The notes under the pieces are model-generated. The model searched no databases and was not told where the DNA came from. It saw only the letters and a list, made by a program, of their open reading frames with translations. From Kibdelosporangium banguiense (GTDB lineage: Bacteria > Actinomycetota > Actinomycetes > Mycobacteriales > Pseudonocardiaceae), in the NCBI RefSeq assembly GCF_017876405.1, contig NZ_JAGINW010000001.1, forward strand, positions 7,701,203-7,765,202: a stretch of 64,000 bases of DNA, read 5' to 3'. Below, piece after piece: positions 42,201 to 49,522 of this stretch. Both the position numbers and the translations under genes were made by a program. Positions within the stretch are counted from its first letter, which is position 1. The number at the start of each line of letters is the position of its first letter.

Positions 42201-43205
42201 CGTCCGCGTGACGTTGAGCGGCAGGTCCTTGGTGGCGGGGTGCTGCCGGTCCAGGATGTTGACCTTGGCCTGGTTCACGCCGGGAACCGGCGGCGGCGTC
42301 GGGTCGGCGGAGAACACCCGCCAGTCGGCCAGCTGGACCAGCGGCTCACCGCCGTTCGCCGTGATGTCGAGCTTGTAGTGCAGGAACGACTGCGGCGACG
42401 CGACCTGGAAGGTGCGTGTCTCGAACGGCTGCGGCCAGAGCTGGCCGGTCTGCCGGTCGAGGTCCACCCAGCTCGACCCGTCGTTGGATCCCTGCAGGGT
42501 CCAGTCCTTCGGCGACCGGCCGGCGAAGTCGTTCGCCGAGGTGAGCGAGTAACGGTTCACCGCACCTGCGGTGGCGAGCCGGTAGGTGACCCAGCCAGTC
42601 GGGTTGAAGGTCAGCCACTTGGTGTTCGGGTTGCCGTCGGTGAGCTTGTCCTTGCCCTCGTTCGGCAGGTTCTCCGCGCTTGCCCCGACCGCGGCGACCG
42701 CGTCGGGGTTTTCGACACTGCCCAGCGGGCGGGTGCCGATCAGGCCGGTGAACCACGTCGAGGAGGCCTGTGCCTTGGCGGCATCGGCGACGCCAAGGAA
42801 TCCACCGCCTGCCTTCATGTAGTCCTGCAGCACGGTTTCCTGGTCACGGGAAAGCGAGACGCCCTCGGACGAAAGGTAGACCACACCCCGGTACTTGGCG
42901 AGGTTCTCGGGCGTGAACGCCGCCGGGTCCGACGACTCGTCGACGGTGAATCCGTTGGCCGCGCCGATCTCCCGGAACGCGTCCGTGGCGCGGGCGACCG
43001 GGTCCTGCTGCTGCGCGACCGGGCCGTGGAAGACCAGGACGGACAAGCCCGCGGCGGCCGCAGCGGCGCTGGGCGCCTGCTGCTGTGGTGCGGCGGAGGC
43101 GGAGGTCATCGACCCGCCCACCATCGCCGCCGCCGCGGTCAGCACCAATAAAGCGTTTCTCCCTGTTCTCCTTCGATATCGGCCTGGAGAGAACCTTCGC
43201 CCCAT
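39231..43205 (-). CDS. Secreted ThuA/discoidin/PQQ-dehydrogenase/PKD/DUF1080 multidomain protein
   Basis: ATG 43205 follows AAGGAG and gives 1324 residues with a signal peptide ending SASAAP. Domains in order: ThuA-like (LSVLVFHGPV, VVYLSSEGVSL, FYTGMGHTEG) interrupted by an F5/8-type discoidin fold (DKLTDGNPNTKWLTF, WTLQGSNDGSSWVDLDRQTG); a GSDH-type six-bladed PQQ sugar dehydrogenase (GESHGLTTAPDGTIFYVGK, LLGIVADPKFTENGWIYVYW, QQHSCCHAGGGMTFD); PKD (YRWDFGDGTSSTEADP); an approximately 80-residue domain shared with the copper protein; and DUF1080 (DGSLRSSGGLGMLWYKN). DUF1080 and ThuA act on sugars. The whole suggests a carbohydrate-binding, sugar-oxidising surface enzyme. Confidence 0.88.
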   Translation of the reverse strand: MGRRFSPGRYRRRTGRNALLVLTAAAAMVGGSMTSASAAPQQQAPSAAAAAAGLSVLVFHGPVAQQQDPVARATDAFREIGAANGFTVDESSDPAAFTPENLAKYRGVVYLSSEGVSLSRDQETVLQDYMKAGGGFLGVADAAKAQASSTWFTGLIGTRPLGSVENPDAVAAVGASAENLPNEGKDKLTDGNPNTKWLTFNPTGWVTYRLATAGAVNRYSLTSANDFAGRSPKDWTLQGSNDGSSWVDLDRQTGQLWPQPFETRTFQVASPQSFLHYKLDITANGGEPLVQLADWRVFSADPTPPPVPGVNQAKVNILDRQHPATKDLPLNVTRTDRWYNWSPNPIGTVHTVAQVEEWGYNAGVGANGPFHPVSWCRDYEGGRSFYTGMGHTEGSYGEDAFRKHLAGALKWTTGVVRGDCQATIASNYKIERLTGTNQPGQLDQIGESHGLTTAPDGTIFYVGKAACPSGPIVSWDDPKVGLGCGTIHQFKPDSKQVKLLATLPVMGNRGSGGELVKNEEGLLGIVADPKFTENGWIYVYWMPQDTVDRVKRTGKRTISRLTYDRTAQTIDLASRKDLLQWEVQQHSCCHAGGGMTFDAKGNLYVGSGDSNSSEGSLGYSGNNWTADWQGLSFQDARRTAGNTNDLNGKIIRIHPETDGTYTIPQGNLFPPGTAKTRAEIYVMGVRNISRLQIDPVTQWLTAAWVGPDAPAPSPELGPAKYETATIITEAGNHGWPYCMGNKQPYRDRSNTDASVLAGWYDCNAPKNNSPRNTGLVDLPPVKNNMIWYSPDGGGPVFPARPDGSGIPSYKAAEATYTQPYLTGGGQAVMTGPTYHRELVNTGSGVAWPEYWNNKWFIGDESNGSNRVAVTVDPAGVPTAQPPAAVESLRQIIPNGVGSTQMQSWMDAKFGNDGALYMLDYGGGFFSLHSNQKLIRITYQGGAATPRPAATSVAVQNKPLTYGFTGSKSGGVSYRWDFGDGTSSTEADPRHTYARVGTYNAKLTVTYADGKTEVVPATVNVGCAVADSRGTVFAGDSDSGVANKQIGGGCTVNDLIDDESPWTDHGAFVRHVTAVADQLQRDGVLTGRENSAIVRAAAGSDVGTAANTGYESIFDGTAQSLQGWTQAPSGSFSIQPDGSLRSSGGLGMLWYKNKQFANFSVKVQFRDMSPGDTRANSGLFTRFPDPRIPLAQRPPGSCGTVGSAQTSEAWVAIYCGHEIQIYDGETGEPQKTGSVYNFDPNNLAQARPTAKGVWNDYEIKVVGQHYTMIRNGVVINEFDNTPGKQSSRAGDPPTDMRQFLSGFIGLQNHGNSDVIDFRNIRVRSL

Positions 43206-43251
43206 CCCTAACTCCTTTGTCGTAGGCAGGCCACGATGGTCTTTAGGTGAA

Positions 43252-44337
43252 TCAGTGGTGCTCGTGCCCTTCAGCGGGCTTGGGCGCGAAACCCGTCGCC
43301 GGCGCCTGCAGCGGGACAGGTTCAGCGGTGGCGGCGGCGCTGTGGACGTGTCCCTTGAAGCGGTCGATCGCCTCCTGGGCACCGGGCGGCATGCTGCCGT
43401 CGGCGTTGCGGACGAGGAAGATCCCCGACATTCCCCGTTCCGAGTGGTCCTGGACGTGGCAGTGGTACATCCAGGCACCCGGGCCGACGCCTTCACCCGC
43501 GATGACCTGGAAGCCGAACGAACTGCCCGGGTTGAGGTCCTTGTTGTCCACCGACGGGGTCGGGTCCGTCGGGCTCTCCAGATAGCCCGTGCGGTTGTCG
43601 GCCCAACGGTGCGCGTGCAGGTGGAAGGTGTGGAACTGGTTGCCGTGCCCGATGGCCACGAACTCCACCCGCTGGCCGAGGTTCGCCTCGAAGATCGGCG
43701 TGTTCGGCGCGATCAGGTTGTTGATCGACATCTCGTTGAAGACCGCGACGAACTGCTTGTCCGGCAGGATGTCGCCACGACGGCGCACGATCAGGCCGCC
43801 GTAGAGGCCCTTGGCGATGCCAAGCGTGCCGTGGTCGGTGCCCGCGGCGTGGTCGTGGTAGTGCCAGTAGCCCGCGCTGCCCGGCAGGAAGCGCCGGCTG
43901 CCGCCGCCCGCGGCGGACATCTCACGGGAACGCCATGTGTAGACACGGGTTTCACCGGGGTTGTTGAACGAGTTGTTCAGCGGGGCGCCGTCGGAGTCGG
44001 TGGAGTAGTCCACGCCGTGCGGGTGGATCGACAGCCGCCGGTTCGTCCGGTTGACCAGGGTGATCTCGAGCGTGTCGCCCTCGTAGATCTCCAGCAGCGG
44101 GCCGGGGATCGTCGCCTTGCCGGGTTCCAGGCCGTAGCCCAACGCACTGTTGGGGAGGTCCTCGGCGTAGATGGTCACTTTCTTGACGACACCCTGCTGG
44201 GCGTTGGCCGTGTTGCTCGGCGCCGCGGCGCCGAGTGTCATCGCGGCCGGAACAGCCAGACCTACTGTGCTGGTGGCCAGCACAGAGCGGCGGGTCACGA
44301 GCTTGTTGAACCAGCCGGTCTGGGCGTGCTTGTCCAT
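43252..44337 (-). CDS. Tat-exported two-domain laccase (multicopper oxidase)
   Basis: The 361-residue protein has a twin-arginine leader (VTRRSVLATSTVGLAVP) and the four copper-binding blocks of small two-domain laccases: SIHPHGVDYS, YWHYHDHAAG, FHTFHLHAHRW and MYHCHVQDHSERGM, the last with the type 1 Cys-His set. Length and layout match the SLAC group, which works as a trimer and reduces oxygen to water with phenols or electron-transfer partners. It is the first gene of the secreted group, 46 bp ahead of the dehydrogenase-containing protein. The His-rich tail ends EGHEHH. Confidence 0.92.
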   Translation of the reverse strand: MDKHAQTGWFNKLVTRRSVLATSTVGLAVPAAMTLGAAAPSNTANAQQGVVKKVTIYAEDLPNSALGYGLEPGKATIPGPLLEIYEGDTLEITLVNRTNRRLSIHPHGVDYSTDSDGAPLNNSFNNPGETRVYTWRSREMSAAGGGSRRFLPGSAGYWHYHDHAAGTDHGTLGIAKGLYGGLIVRRRGDILPDKQFVAVFNEMSINNLIAPNTPIFEANLGQRVEFVAIGHGNQFHTFHLHAHRWADNRTGYLESPTDPTPSVDNKDLNPGSSFGFQVIAGEGVGPGAWMYHCHVQDHSERGMSGIFLVRNADGSMPPGAQEAIDRFKGHVHSAAATAEPVPLQAPATGFAPKPAEGHEHH

Positions 44338-44888
44338 CCTTCTCCATTCGGGTCAGAGAATCTCTCCGAACGGTCCTCGGAGCGTCTCAACGGGCACAGC
44401 ACCATGCGGATGCGGGCATGGGCGGCTCACCGTTGGCGGCACGCGCATCCCCAGCGATGACAGGTCCATCCGTACTGCGCTTGCACGGACAGACCTTGTT
44501 GTTGTTGTCTAGTTTCCGTCCGACGGGGCTCTGTGTTCTTTCGTGTCGATCTCGTGCAACTTATGCATTCTCCGGACAAAAGTTAAGGTCCAAACGGCCT
44601 AACGAACCGGACAGGACTGTGTCATTTCGCAAGACAGTCGTCCTGTGGGACATGGATTGGTTCAGGTTGAGACAAATCGACCCGTTCCGGCTGTGTGGAC
44701 GCCAGAGTGACCGCGGCCGGTGCCCTTGTGTCCTGTGTGGATGATCCGTTGACCGGTTGCCCGGCGCCCGGCTTTGAGATCTTGCTGACACGTGTGATCG
44801 AACGGCGCCGCCGGTGCGTCACACACCTCAGGGACGGCACGCTGACCCGCTATCATTCCGGCGCAGTGAAATGGAGGCGTTGTACCAG
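44338..44888. promoter_or_regulatory. 551-bp divergent region, laccase operon / LuxR-type regulator
   Basis: No convincing gene. On the minus side the laccase ATG is preceded by GGAGAAGG. An imperfect inverted repeat lies at 44612-44645 (CAGGAC with GTCCTG outside, GACTGT with ACAGTC inside, one bulge), a candidate operator or attenuator. On the plus side GGAGG (44873-44877) serves the regulator. The length suggests regulated expression. Confidence 0.45.
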
Positions 44889-45812
44889 ATGAGCCTGGAC
44901 TCCCTGGGGCTGACCGAGTTCGAGGAACTCGTGTACCGAGCCATGCTGCGCCAGGAGGAGCCGGCCGGTGACCGGTACGCGGTACGGGCGGCGGTCGACC
45001 GGCTGACCGACTTGGAACTGATCCGCGCCGAGGCCGACGGACGCTTCAGCGCGGTCCCGGCAGAGGTCGGGATCACCCGGCTGATCCGGCGCCGGATGCA
45101 GGAGACGAATGCCGAGCTGCGCCGGATCTCCGGGGCCTGGGAGACGGTGCACGCGCTGGCCGCGGAGGGCCGCCAGCCCGGCGGTCACGACGACTTCGAA
45201 CGCATCGAAGGCGCCAAGCAGGTCGACGAACGCGTCTGGGCGCTGGCCCTGGACGCCCGCGAAGTGCTCACGATCCACCACAAGGAGCGCAAGGTCCAGA
45301 CGAATCGCCTGCCGCGGTACGTCGAACGGCTCGGCGACGGCGTGCAGTGGCGCACGATCCTGCCGCGCGGGCAGGTCAGCGATCCGGACGTGCTGGCCTA
45401 CTGCATGCAGCTGCACCGGGCGGGCGACCGGCATCGCCTGACCGAGCAGGACGTGCAGCAGATGATCATCGTGGACCGGCAGGTCGCGTTCGTGCCGATC
45501 GTGCCCAACGCCCACCGGTCCGGCGCGCTGATGATCCGTCAGCCCGGTGCCGTGGCCACCCTGGTCGACCTGTTCGAACGGGTGTGGGGACACGCGACCG
45601 ACCTGGAACCGGGCGAGCAGGAACCCCTGTCGCAGCGGGAACGGCAGGTGCTGGACCTGCTCGCGACCGCGGTGAAGGACGAGATCTCGGCCCGCCAGAT
45701 GGGCGTGAGCCTGCGGACCTACCGCCGTTACGTGGCGGAGTTGCTGGCGCGGCTGGGTGCGGCGAACCGTTTCCAGGCAGCCATTGTGGCCAAACAACGC
45801 GGCTGGATCTAG
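44889..45812 (+). CDS. LuxR-type HTH regulator with TrmB-like N-terminus
   Basis: The 307-residue protein starts with a TrmB-like winged-helix segment (LGLTEFEELVYRAMLR, AAVDRLTDLELIRAEADG). A PLD-like middle region of the type found in actinobacterial regulators follows (DAREVLTIHHKER, VPIVPNAHRSGALMIRQ). It ends with a LuxR/GerE helix-turn-helix (LSQRERQVLDLLATAVKDE, RQMGVSLRTYRRYVAELLAR, LGAANRFQAAI). It diverges from the laccase operon and is the obvious candidate regulator. ATG 44889 is 11 nt from GGAGG; TTG 44880 would be closer. Confidence 0.85.
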   Translation: MSLDSLGLTEFEELVYRAMLRQEEPAGDRYAVRAAVDRLTDLELIRAEADGRFSAVPAEVGITRLIRRRMQETNAELRRISGAWETVHALAAEGRQPGGHDDFERIEGAKQVDERVWALALDAREVLTIHHKERKVQTNRLPRYVERLGDGVQWRTILPRGQVSDPDVLAYCMQLHRAGDRHRLTEQDVQQMIIVDRQVAFVPIVPNAHRSGALMIRQPGAVATLVDLFERVWGHATDLEPGEQEPLSQRERQVLDLLATAVKDEISARQMGVSLRTYRRYVAELLARLGAANRFQAAIVAKQRGWI

Positions 45813-45816
45813 TGGC

Positions 45817-46491
45817 TCACCCGGATTGGTCGGTGGTCGCGTGCGGGGCGCCGACCGGCTTTGATTCCGGGGAACCGCGCTGGCGGAAGTAGACGCTGAA
45901 CACGGCCATGGACCCGATGGCGAGGAATTCGGACTGCCAGTTCTGCAGCGTCCGGTTCCAGAAGTCGGCCGAGCTGACGTAACCGGTCCAGCTGACCGGA
46001 TCCTGGAGATTGCCGATCTGCTCGGCGTTGTAGGCGCTGTGCCCGGCGATCGACTGGGCCAGCCACGACAGCAGGAACAGGCCTGCCATGGTCAGGCCGA
46101 GCGACCAGGAGAACATGGCCGTGCGCCAGCCACCGGCACGCGCCCAGGCAGGGGAATCGCGGCGGGTGTGGCGGCCGAGTAGCTGCTGCCGGTCGGATCC
46201 TGTGCCGATCTCGCGGGGATGTTTGGACTCCGGCGAGCCGAGCTGGATCAGCCAGATCGTCAACAGGATGTAGAGAAAGAACTGCAGATATTCCGACTGC
46301 CAGTTCTCCGCCACGTCGACCGCGAAATCCGACGACGTCAAATAGCCGAGATAACCGACCGGAGCCCCGCCTGCCGATCGCACCCGGTCGTTGAAATCGG
46401 CCAGGCCCGCGATGGACTGCCCGATCAGCGTGCACAGGAACATCAGGCCGAAACCCAGGCTCAGGCCGTTGTCGCGGACGAATCGGGTCAT
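45817..46491 (-). CDS. DUF6766 membrane protein with internal duplication
   Basis: The 224-residue protein has about four membrane helices in two similar halves. Each half contains QSIAG, a GY-SS/TSSDF motif, NWQSE(Y/F)L and ends RGSPESK or LGSPESK, so the protein is an internal duplication. DUF6766 proteins are widespread in actinobacteria and proteobacteria with unknown function. It starts one base after the stop of a 29-residue membrane peptide and so forms the last gene of a three-gene operon. The 3' end is 4 bp from the convergent LuxR-type gene. Confidence 0.85.
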   Translation of the reverse strand: MTRFVRDNGLSLGFGLMFLCTLIGQSIAGLADFNDRVRSAGGAPVGYLGYLTSSDFAVDVAENWQSEYLQFFLYILLTIWLIQLGSPESKHPREIGTGSDRQQLLGRHTRRDSPAWARAGGWRTAMFSWSLGLTMAGLFLLSWLAQSIAGHSAYNAEQIGNLQDPVSWTGYVSSADFWNRTLQNWQSEFLAIGSMAVFSVYFRQRGSPESKPVGAPHATTDQSG

Positions 46492-46492
46492 G

Positions 46493-46582
46493 TCATCGCC
46501 CCAGCAGCCCGGCGATGATGCACCAGGCCAGGCCGCCCAGGACCACGACCAGGTAGACCACGAGGATCCCGCGGGCGATCAT
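46493..46582 (-). CDS. 29-residue single-helix membrane peptide
   Basis: A 30-codon frame encodes MIARGILVVYLVVVLGG, then LAWCIIAGLLGR: one membrane-spanning helix with a positive N-terminus and a positive last residue. Its ATG overlaps the lipoprotein stop by 4 nt (ATGA) and its stop is one base from the DUF6766 ATG (TGACATG), the arrangement of a translationally coupled operon member. A partner role for DUF6766 is inferred. Confidence 0.65.
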   Translation of the reverse strand: MIARGILVVYLVVVLGGLAWCIIAGLLGR

Positions 46583-46983
46583 GTTCCGTCCACTGTGCAC
46601 TCATAGGGCTGTTCGCCACGCGGTGTGCAGCCGGCACCGATGATCCGCCAGCCGCCGGGAAACCTGCGCAGGAACAGGGTGTCGGCGGACGTCCGCACTT
46701 GCGCGGTGTCGCCCCACACCTGTGTGTCGCCGGGTGGTGCGGACGGGATCTTCAACGAAGACAAGGCCTGTACGCATCCTTCCGGCCGCAGGCCGTCGAT
46801 GCGACGCACGGCTTCGGGTGCGAGCAAGGAACATGCTGTGGAACTGTCATGACTGACCATTGCGGACTCGAATCGCGTGGTCACCTCCCGGACCGTCGCG
46901 GTCTCCGACGAATCCCCGCAGCCGGCCAGCAACAGCATGGCGGCCGCGCACCCCGATGCGACCTTCCGTGCGCTGATCTCCAC
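46579..46983 (-). CDS. Small lipoprotein
   Basis: A 134-residue protein with lipobox LLLAGC. The mature part has EVTTRFESAMVSHDSSTACS, LLAPEAVRRIDG and a final GWRIIGAGCTPRGEQPYEC, which resembles NTF2-like secreted domains with disulfides. It is the first gene of the operon leading into the membrane peptide and DUF6766 protein. Confidence 0.75.
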   Translation of the reverse strand: MEISARKVASGCAAAMLLLAGCGDSSETATVREVTTRFESAMVSHDSSTACSLLAPEAVRRIDGLRPEGCVQALSSLKIPSAPPGDTQVWGDTAQVRTSADTLFLRRFPGGWRIIGAGCTPRGEQPYECTVDGT

Positions 46984-47032
46984 ACAAAACGGTACCCGCG
47001 ATCGCTGTCCTTCAATCCGGAACAGAAGACGA

Positions 47033-47473
47033 TCAGAGGGATCTGGCTCTGAGGATCGCGGCGTTGTATCCCGCGTAGGCCGCCAGCCTGGTTTCGAGGT
47101 CGTCGGGGTCCGTGTGGTCGCGGAAGGCCGGTGGTTCGGTCTGGCCAGGCAGTCTGTCGCCGGTCAGGGCCCGGGCGAACCGGGCCACGGTCCGGGGCGG
47201 CGGCAGGACGTCCTTGCCGAGATAGGTCAGCACCATGAGGTCCTCGCCCGAATGGGTCTCGACTCCCGCGGCCCAGCCGTGCTCCTCGTCCCAGAGTAGT
47301 GCGACATCCCTGGCGGGGAAGGATTTCAGCCGTCCTTCCACCGCCATGTAGGCGTGCACGGGTGGTTCGAGTTGCACGTACGAGCTCTCCCCGGTCAGGC
47401 CGATCTCGTCGGCGACCACCCGGAGGTAGTAACGCAGGCCGTACGTGGCCGGGGAATCGAAATAGAGGTCCAT
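47033..47473 (-). CDS. DUF6292 protein
   Basis: The 146-residue protein shows LRYYLRVVADEIGLTG, VHAYMAVEGRLKSFPARDVA, LLWDEEHGWAAGVETHSGED and VLPPPRTVARFARAL, features of DUF6292, a family largely confined to Pseudonocardiaceae. No signal or membrane segment. Function unknown. ATG 47473 is preferred to a longer frame with a basic tail. It lies 49 bp downstream of the lipoprotein operon start on the same strand but is separate. Confidence 0.75.
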   Translation of the reverse strand: MDLYFDSPATYGLRYYLRVVADEIGLTGESSYVQLEPPVHAYMAVEGRLKSFPARDVALLWDEEHGWAAGVETHSGEDLMVLTYLGKDVLPPPRTVARFARALTGDRLPGQTEPPAFRDHTDPDDLETRLAAYAGYNAAILRARSL

Positions 47474-47641
47474 ACGTCTTCGCCACCCTGGTCGGGCGCG
47501 TTTCATCGCGCGGCGTCTGGTAGCGCCGGCTGCTTGACGCAGTCATTGACTACCCAGCCCCGGCGGCGGTAAACACCCGACCGGCCACGCGCGTCCACTG
47601 TGGCCCGCGCCACCCGACTGGCTGACGAGACCGCCCGCTCC

Positions 47642-47660
47642 TTAGGTTAGGCTGCCCTTT
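47642..47660 (+). promoter_or_regulatory. IdeR/DmdR-type iron box
   Basis: TTAGGTTAGGCTGCCCTTT matches 15 of 19 positions of the actinobacterial iron-box consensus (TTAGGTTAGGCTAACCTAA) and ends at the base before the ATG of the ABC ATPase. It contains TAGGCT, a plausible -10 for a leaderless transcript, so the iron repressor would block RNA polymerase directly. Confidence 0.75.
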
Positions 47661-48476
47661 ATGACGGAGGCGCTCGCGGGTATCGACCTCACGCTGGGTT
47701 ACGGCGGCCGGACGGTCGTACATGGCGCGAGCGTCACCCTGCGTATGGGGGCGGTAACGGCCTTGGTCGGTCCCAACGGCTCCGGCAAGTCGACGCTGCT
47801 GCGTTCGCTCGCGCGCCTGCATCACCCGCGGTCGGGAAGCGTCTCGCTCGAACCGGACCAGGATGCGTTCGCCCTGCATCCCAAGGAGTTCGCGCGACGC
47901 GTCACCTTGCTCACCCAGTCACGCCCGACGCCGGGTGGCGTGCGCGTACGGGACGTCGTGTCCTATGGGCGGCACCCCTACCGCGGTCGCTTCGGGTCCG
48001 GGGACGTCGAGGGGCCGGGCATCGTGGAGCGGGCCATGCGTCTCACGGGCGTCACGGCCATGGCCGAGCGTCCCGTTGACGAGCTGTCCGGCGGAGAGCT
48101 GCAGCGCGTATGGCTGGCGACGTGCTTCGCGCAGGACACCGGTGTTGTGCTGCTCGACGAACCGACGACTTTCCTCGATCTGCGTTACCAAGTCGAGACG
48201 CTCGACCTCATCCGCGAGCTCGCCGACGAACACAGTGTCGCGGTGGGTGTCGTGCTGCACGACCTCGACCAGGCCGCAGCCGTGGCCGACCACGTCGTGC
48301 TGCTGTCGGAGGGGGCTGTCCGCGCGACCGGCGGACCGGCTGAGGTGCTCACTTCCGAACTGCTCACCGAGGTTTACGGACTGCGCATCGACGTGCACGT
48401 CGACGCCGGCGGACGTGTCCGCACACACCCCGTCGGACGGCACACAACCCGTTGGCACGCACCGCAGCCGACCTGA
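47661..48476 (+). CDS. Iron-siderophore ABC transporter ATP-binding protein
   Basis: The 271-residue ATPase has Walker A LVGPNGSGKSTLLRSLARL, a Q-loop TLLTQSRPTP, signature ELSGGELQRVWLATCF, Walker B VVLLDEPTTFLDL and the switch His in VGVVLHDLDQAAAVADHVV. It is typical of FecE/FepC importers. ATG 47661 follows the iron box with no ribosome site, so the message is probably leaderless. It heads an operon with a binding lipoprotein and a fused permease. Confidence 0.9.
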   Translation: MTEALAGIDLTLGYGGRTVVHGASVTLRMGAVTALVGPNGSGKSTLLRSLARLHHPRSGSVSLEPDQDAFALHPKEFARRVTLLTQSRPTPGGVRVRDVVSYGRHPYRGRFGSGDVEGPGIVERAMRLTGVTAMAERPVDELSGGELQRVWLATCFAQDTGVVLLDEPTTFLDLRYQVETLDLIRELADEHSVAVGVVLHDLDQAAAVADHVVLLSEGAVRATGGPAEVLTSELLTEVYGLRIDVHVDAGGRVRTHPVGRHTTRWHAPQPT

Positions 48477-48517
48477 TCCCGTTGAAGTCGAACAATCACA
48501 ACCCCTGAGGATGAACT

Positions 48518-49522
48518 ATGTTCACCGTGTTACGCCCGTCTCGTAGTCCACTGAGGACGGTGTCGGCGCTGGCCGCCGCCGCGCTTCTTCTCGCCGGGTG
48601 CGGCACGACCGAGGCCCCGGCCGCCGCCCCGGGCAGCACGACGGCCTCGGCGCCGACGGGCCCGGTGGACGTGAAGGACGAGCGCGGGACCGTGCACCTG
48701 GACAAGCCCGCGACGGCCGTCGTGTCGCTGGAGTGGGGCCTCACCGAGAACCTTCTCGCGCTCGGTGTCAAACCCGTCGGCGCCGCCGACGTCAAGGGCC
48801 ACAACACCTACGACAAGATCCAGCAGCTCGACCCGAAGACGCCCGACGTCGGCTCGCGCAGTGAACCGGGCCTGGACGCGATCGTCGCGCTGAAACCGGA
48901 CCTCGTCGTCACCACGACCGACGTGCCGGAGAGCGTCCTCGCGCAGCTCGCCGGGCAGGTGAAAGTCCTCGCGCTGCGCGGCTCCGACGCGAGCGACCCG
49001 ATCGGCTACATGCGCCGTACCGTGACGACCCTCGCCGAGGTGACCGGCAAGCAGGAGCAGGGCAAGAAACTGCTGGCCGACTTCGACGCCAAGGTCGCCT
49101 CGGCCAAGGACACGCTGGCCAAGGCGGGCAAGGCCGGGACGCCCTTCACCATGTCCGACGGTTACCTCGACTCGGGCAAGATCTCGGTCCGGATGTACAC
49201 CCCGGGGTCGTTCCTCGGCGGCATCAGCGCCCAGCTCGGGCTGACCAACCAGTGGACCACCGGCGGCGACAAGGACTACGGCCTGGCCACGACCGACGTC
49301 GAGGGGCTTACCAAGATCACCGACGCGAAGACGACCTTCCTCTACACCGCCGCCGACGCCGACGGCGACTTCACCAAGGCGCTGGCGGACAACGCCGTGT
49401 GGAAGCAGCTGCCGTTCGTCCAGTCCGCGAAGGTGCACCGCATTCCGGACGGCATCTGGATGTTCGGCGGCCCGCCCTCGGCGAACGCCTTCATCGACGC
49501 GCTCGTCGACGCGTTGACCTGA
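48518..49522 (+). CDS. Iron-siderophore binding lipoprotein
   Basis: The 334-residue protein has lipobox LLLAGC, a Pro/Ala/Ser linker and the helical-backbone binding fold: VVSLEWGLTENLLALGVKPV, EPGLDAIVALKPDLVVTT, RRTVTTLAEVTGKQEQGKKL and FMFGGPPSANAFIDALVDAL near the end (WMFGGPPS). It delivers ferric siderophores to the permease. GAGGATG lies before ATG 48518; the stop overlaps the permease ATG by one base. Confidence 0.9.
   Translation: MFTVLRPSRSPLRTVSALAAAALLLAGCGTTEAPAAAPGSTTASAPTGPVDVKDERGTVHLDKPATAVVSLEWGLTENLLALGVKPVGAADVKGHNTYDKIQQLDPKTPDVGSRSEPGLDAIVALKPDLVVTTTDVPESVLAQLAGQVKVLALRGSDASDPIGYMRRTVTTLAEVTGKQEQGKKLLADFDAKVASAKDTLAKAGKAGTPFTMSDGYLDSGKISVRMYTPGSFLGGISAQLGLTNQWTTGGDKDYGLATTDVEGLTKITDAKTTFLYTAADADGDFTKALADNAVWKQLPFVQSAKVHRIPDGIWMFGGPPSANAFIDALVDALT

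Noticed and set aside
39996..43151. A 1051-codon plus-strand open frame
   Set aside because: Antisense shadow of the ThuA/PQQ-dehydrogenase gene; composition is Arg/Val/Gly-rich and without motifs.
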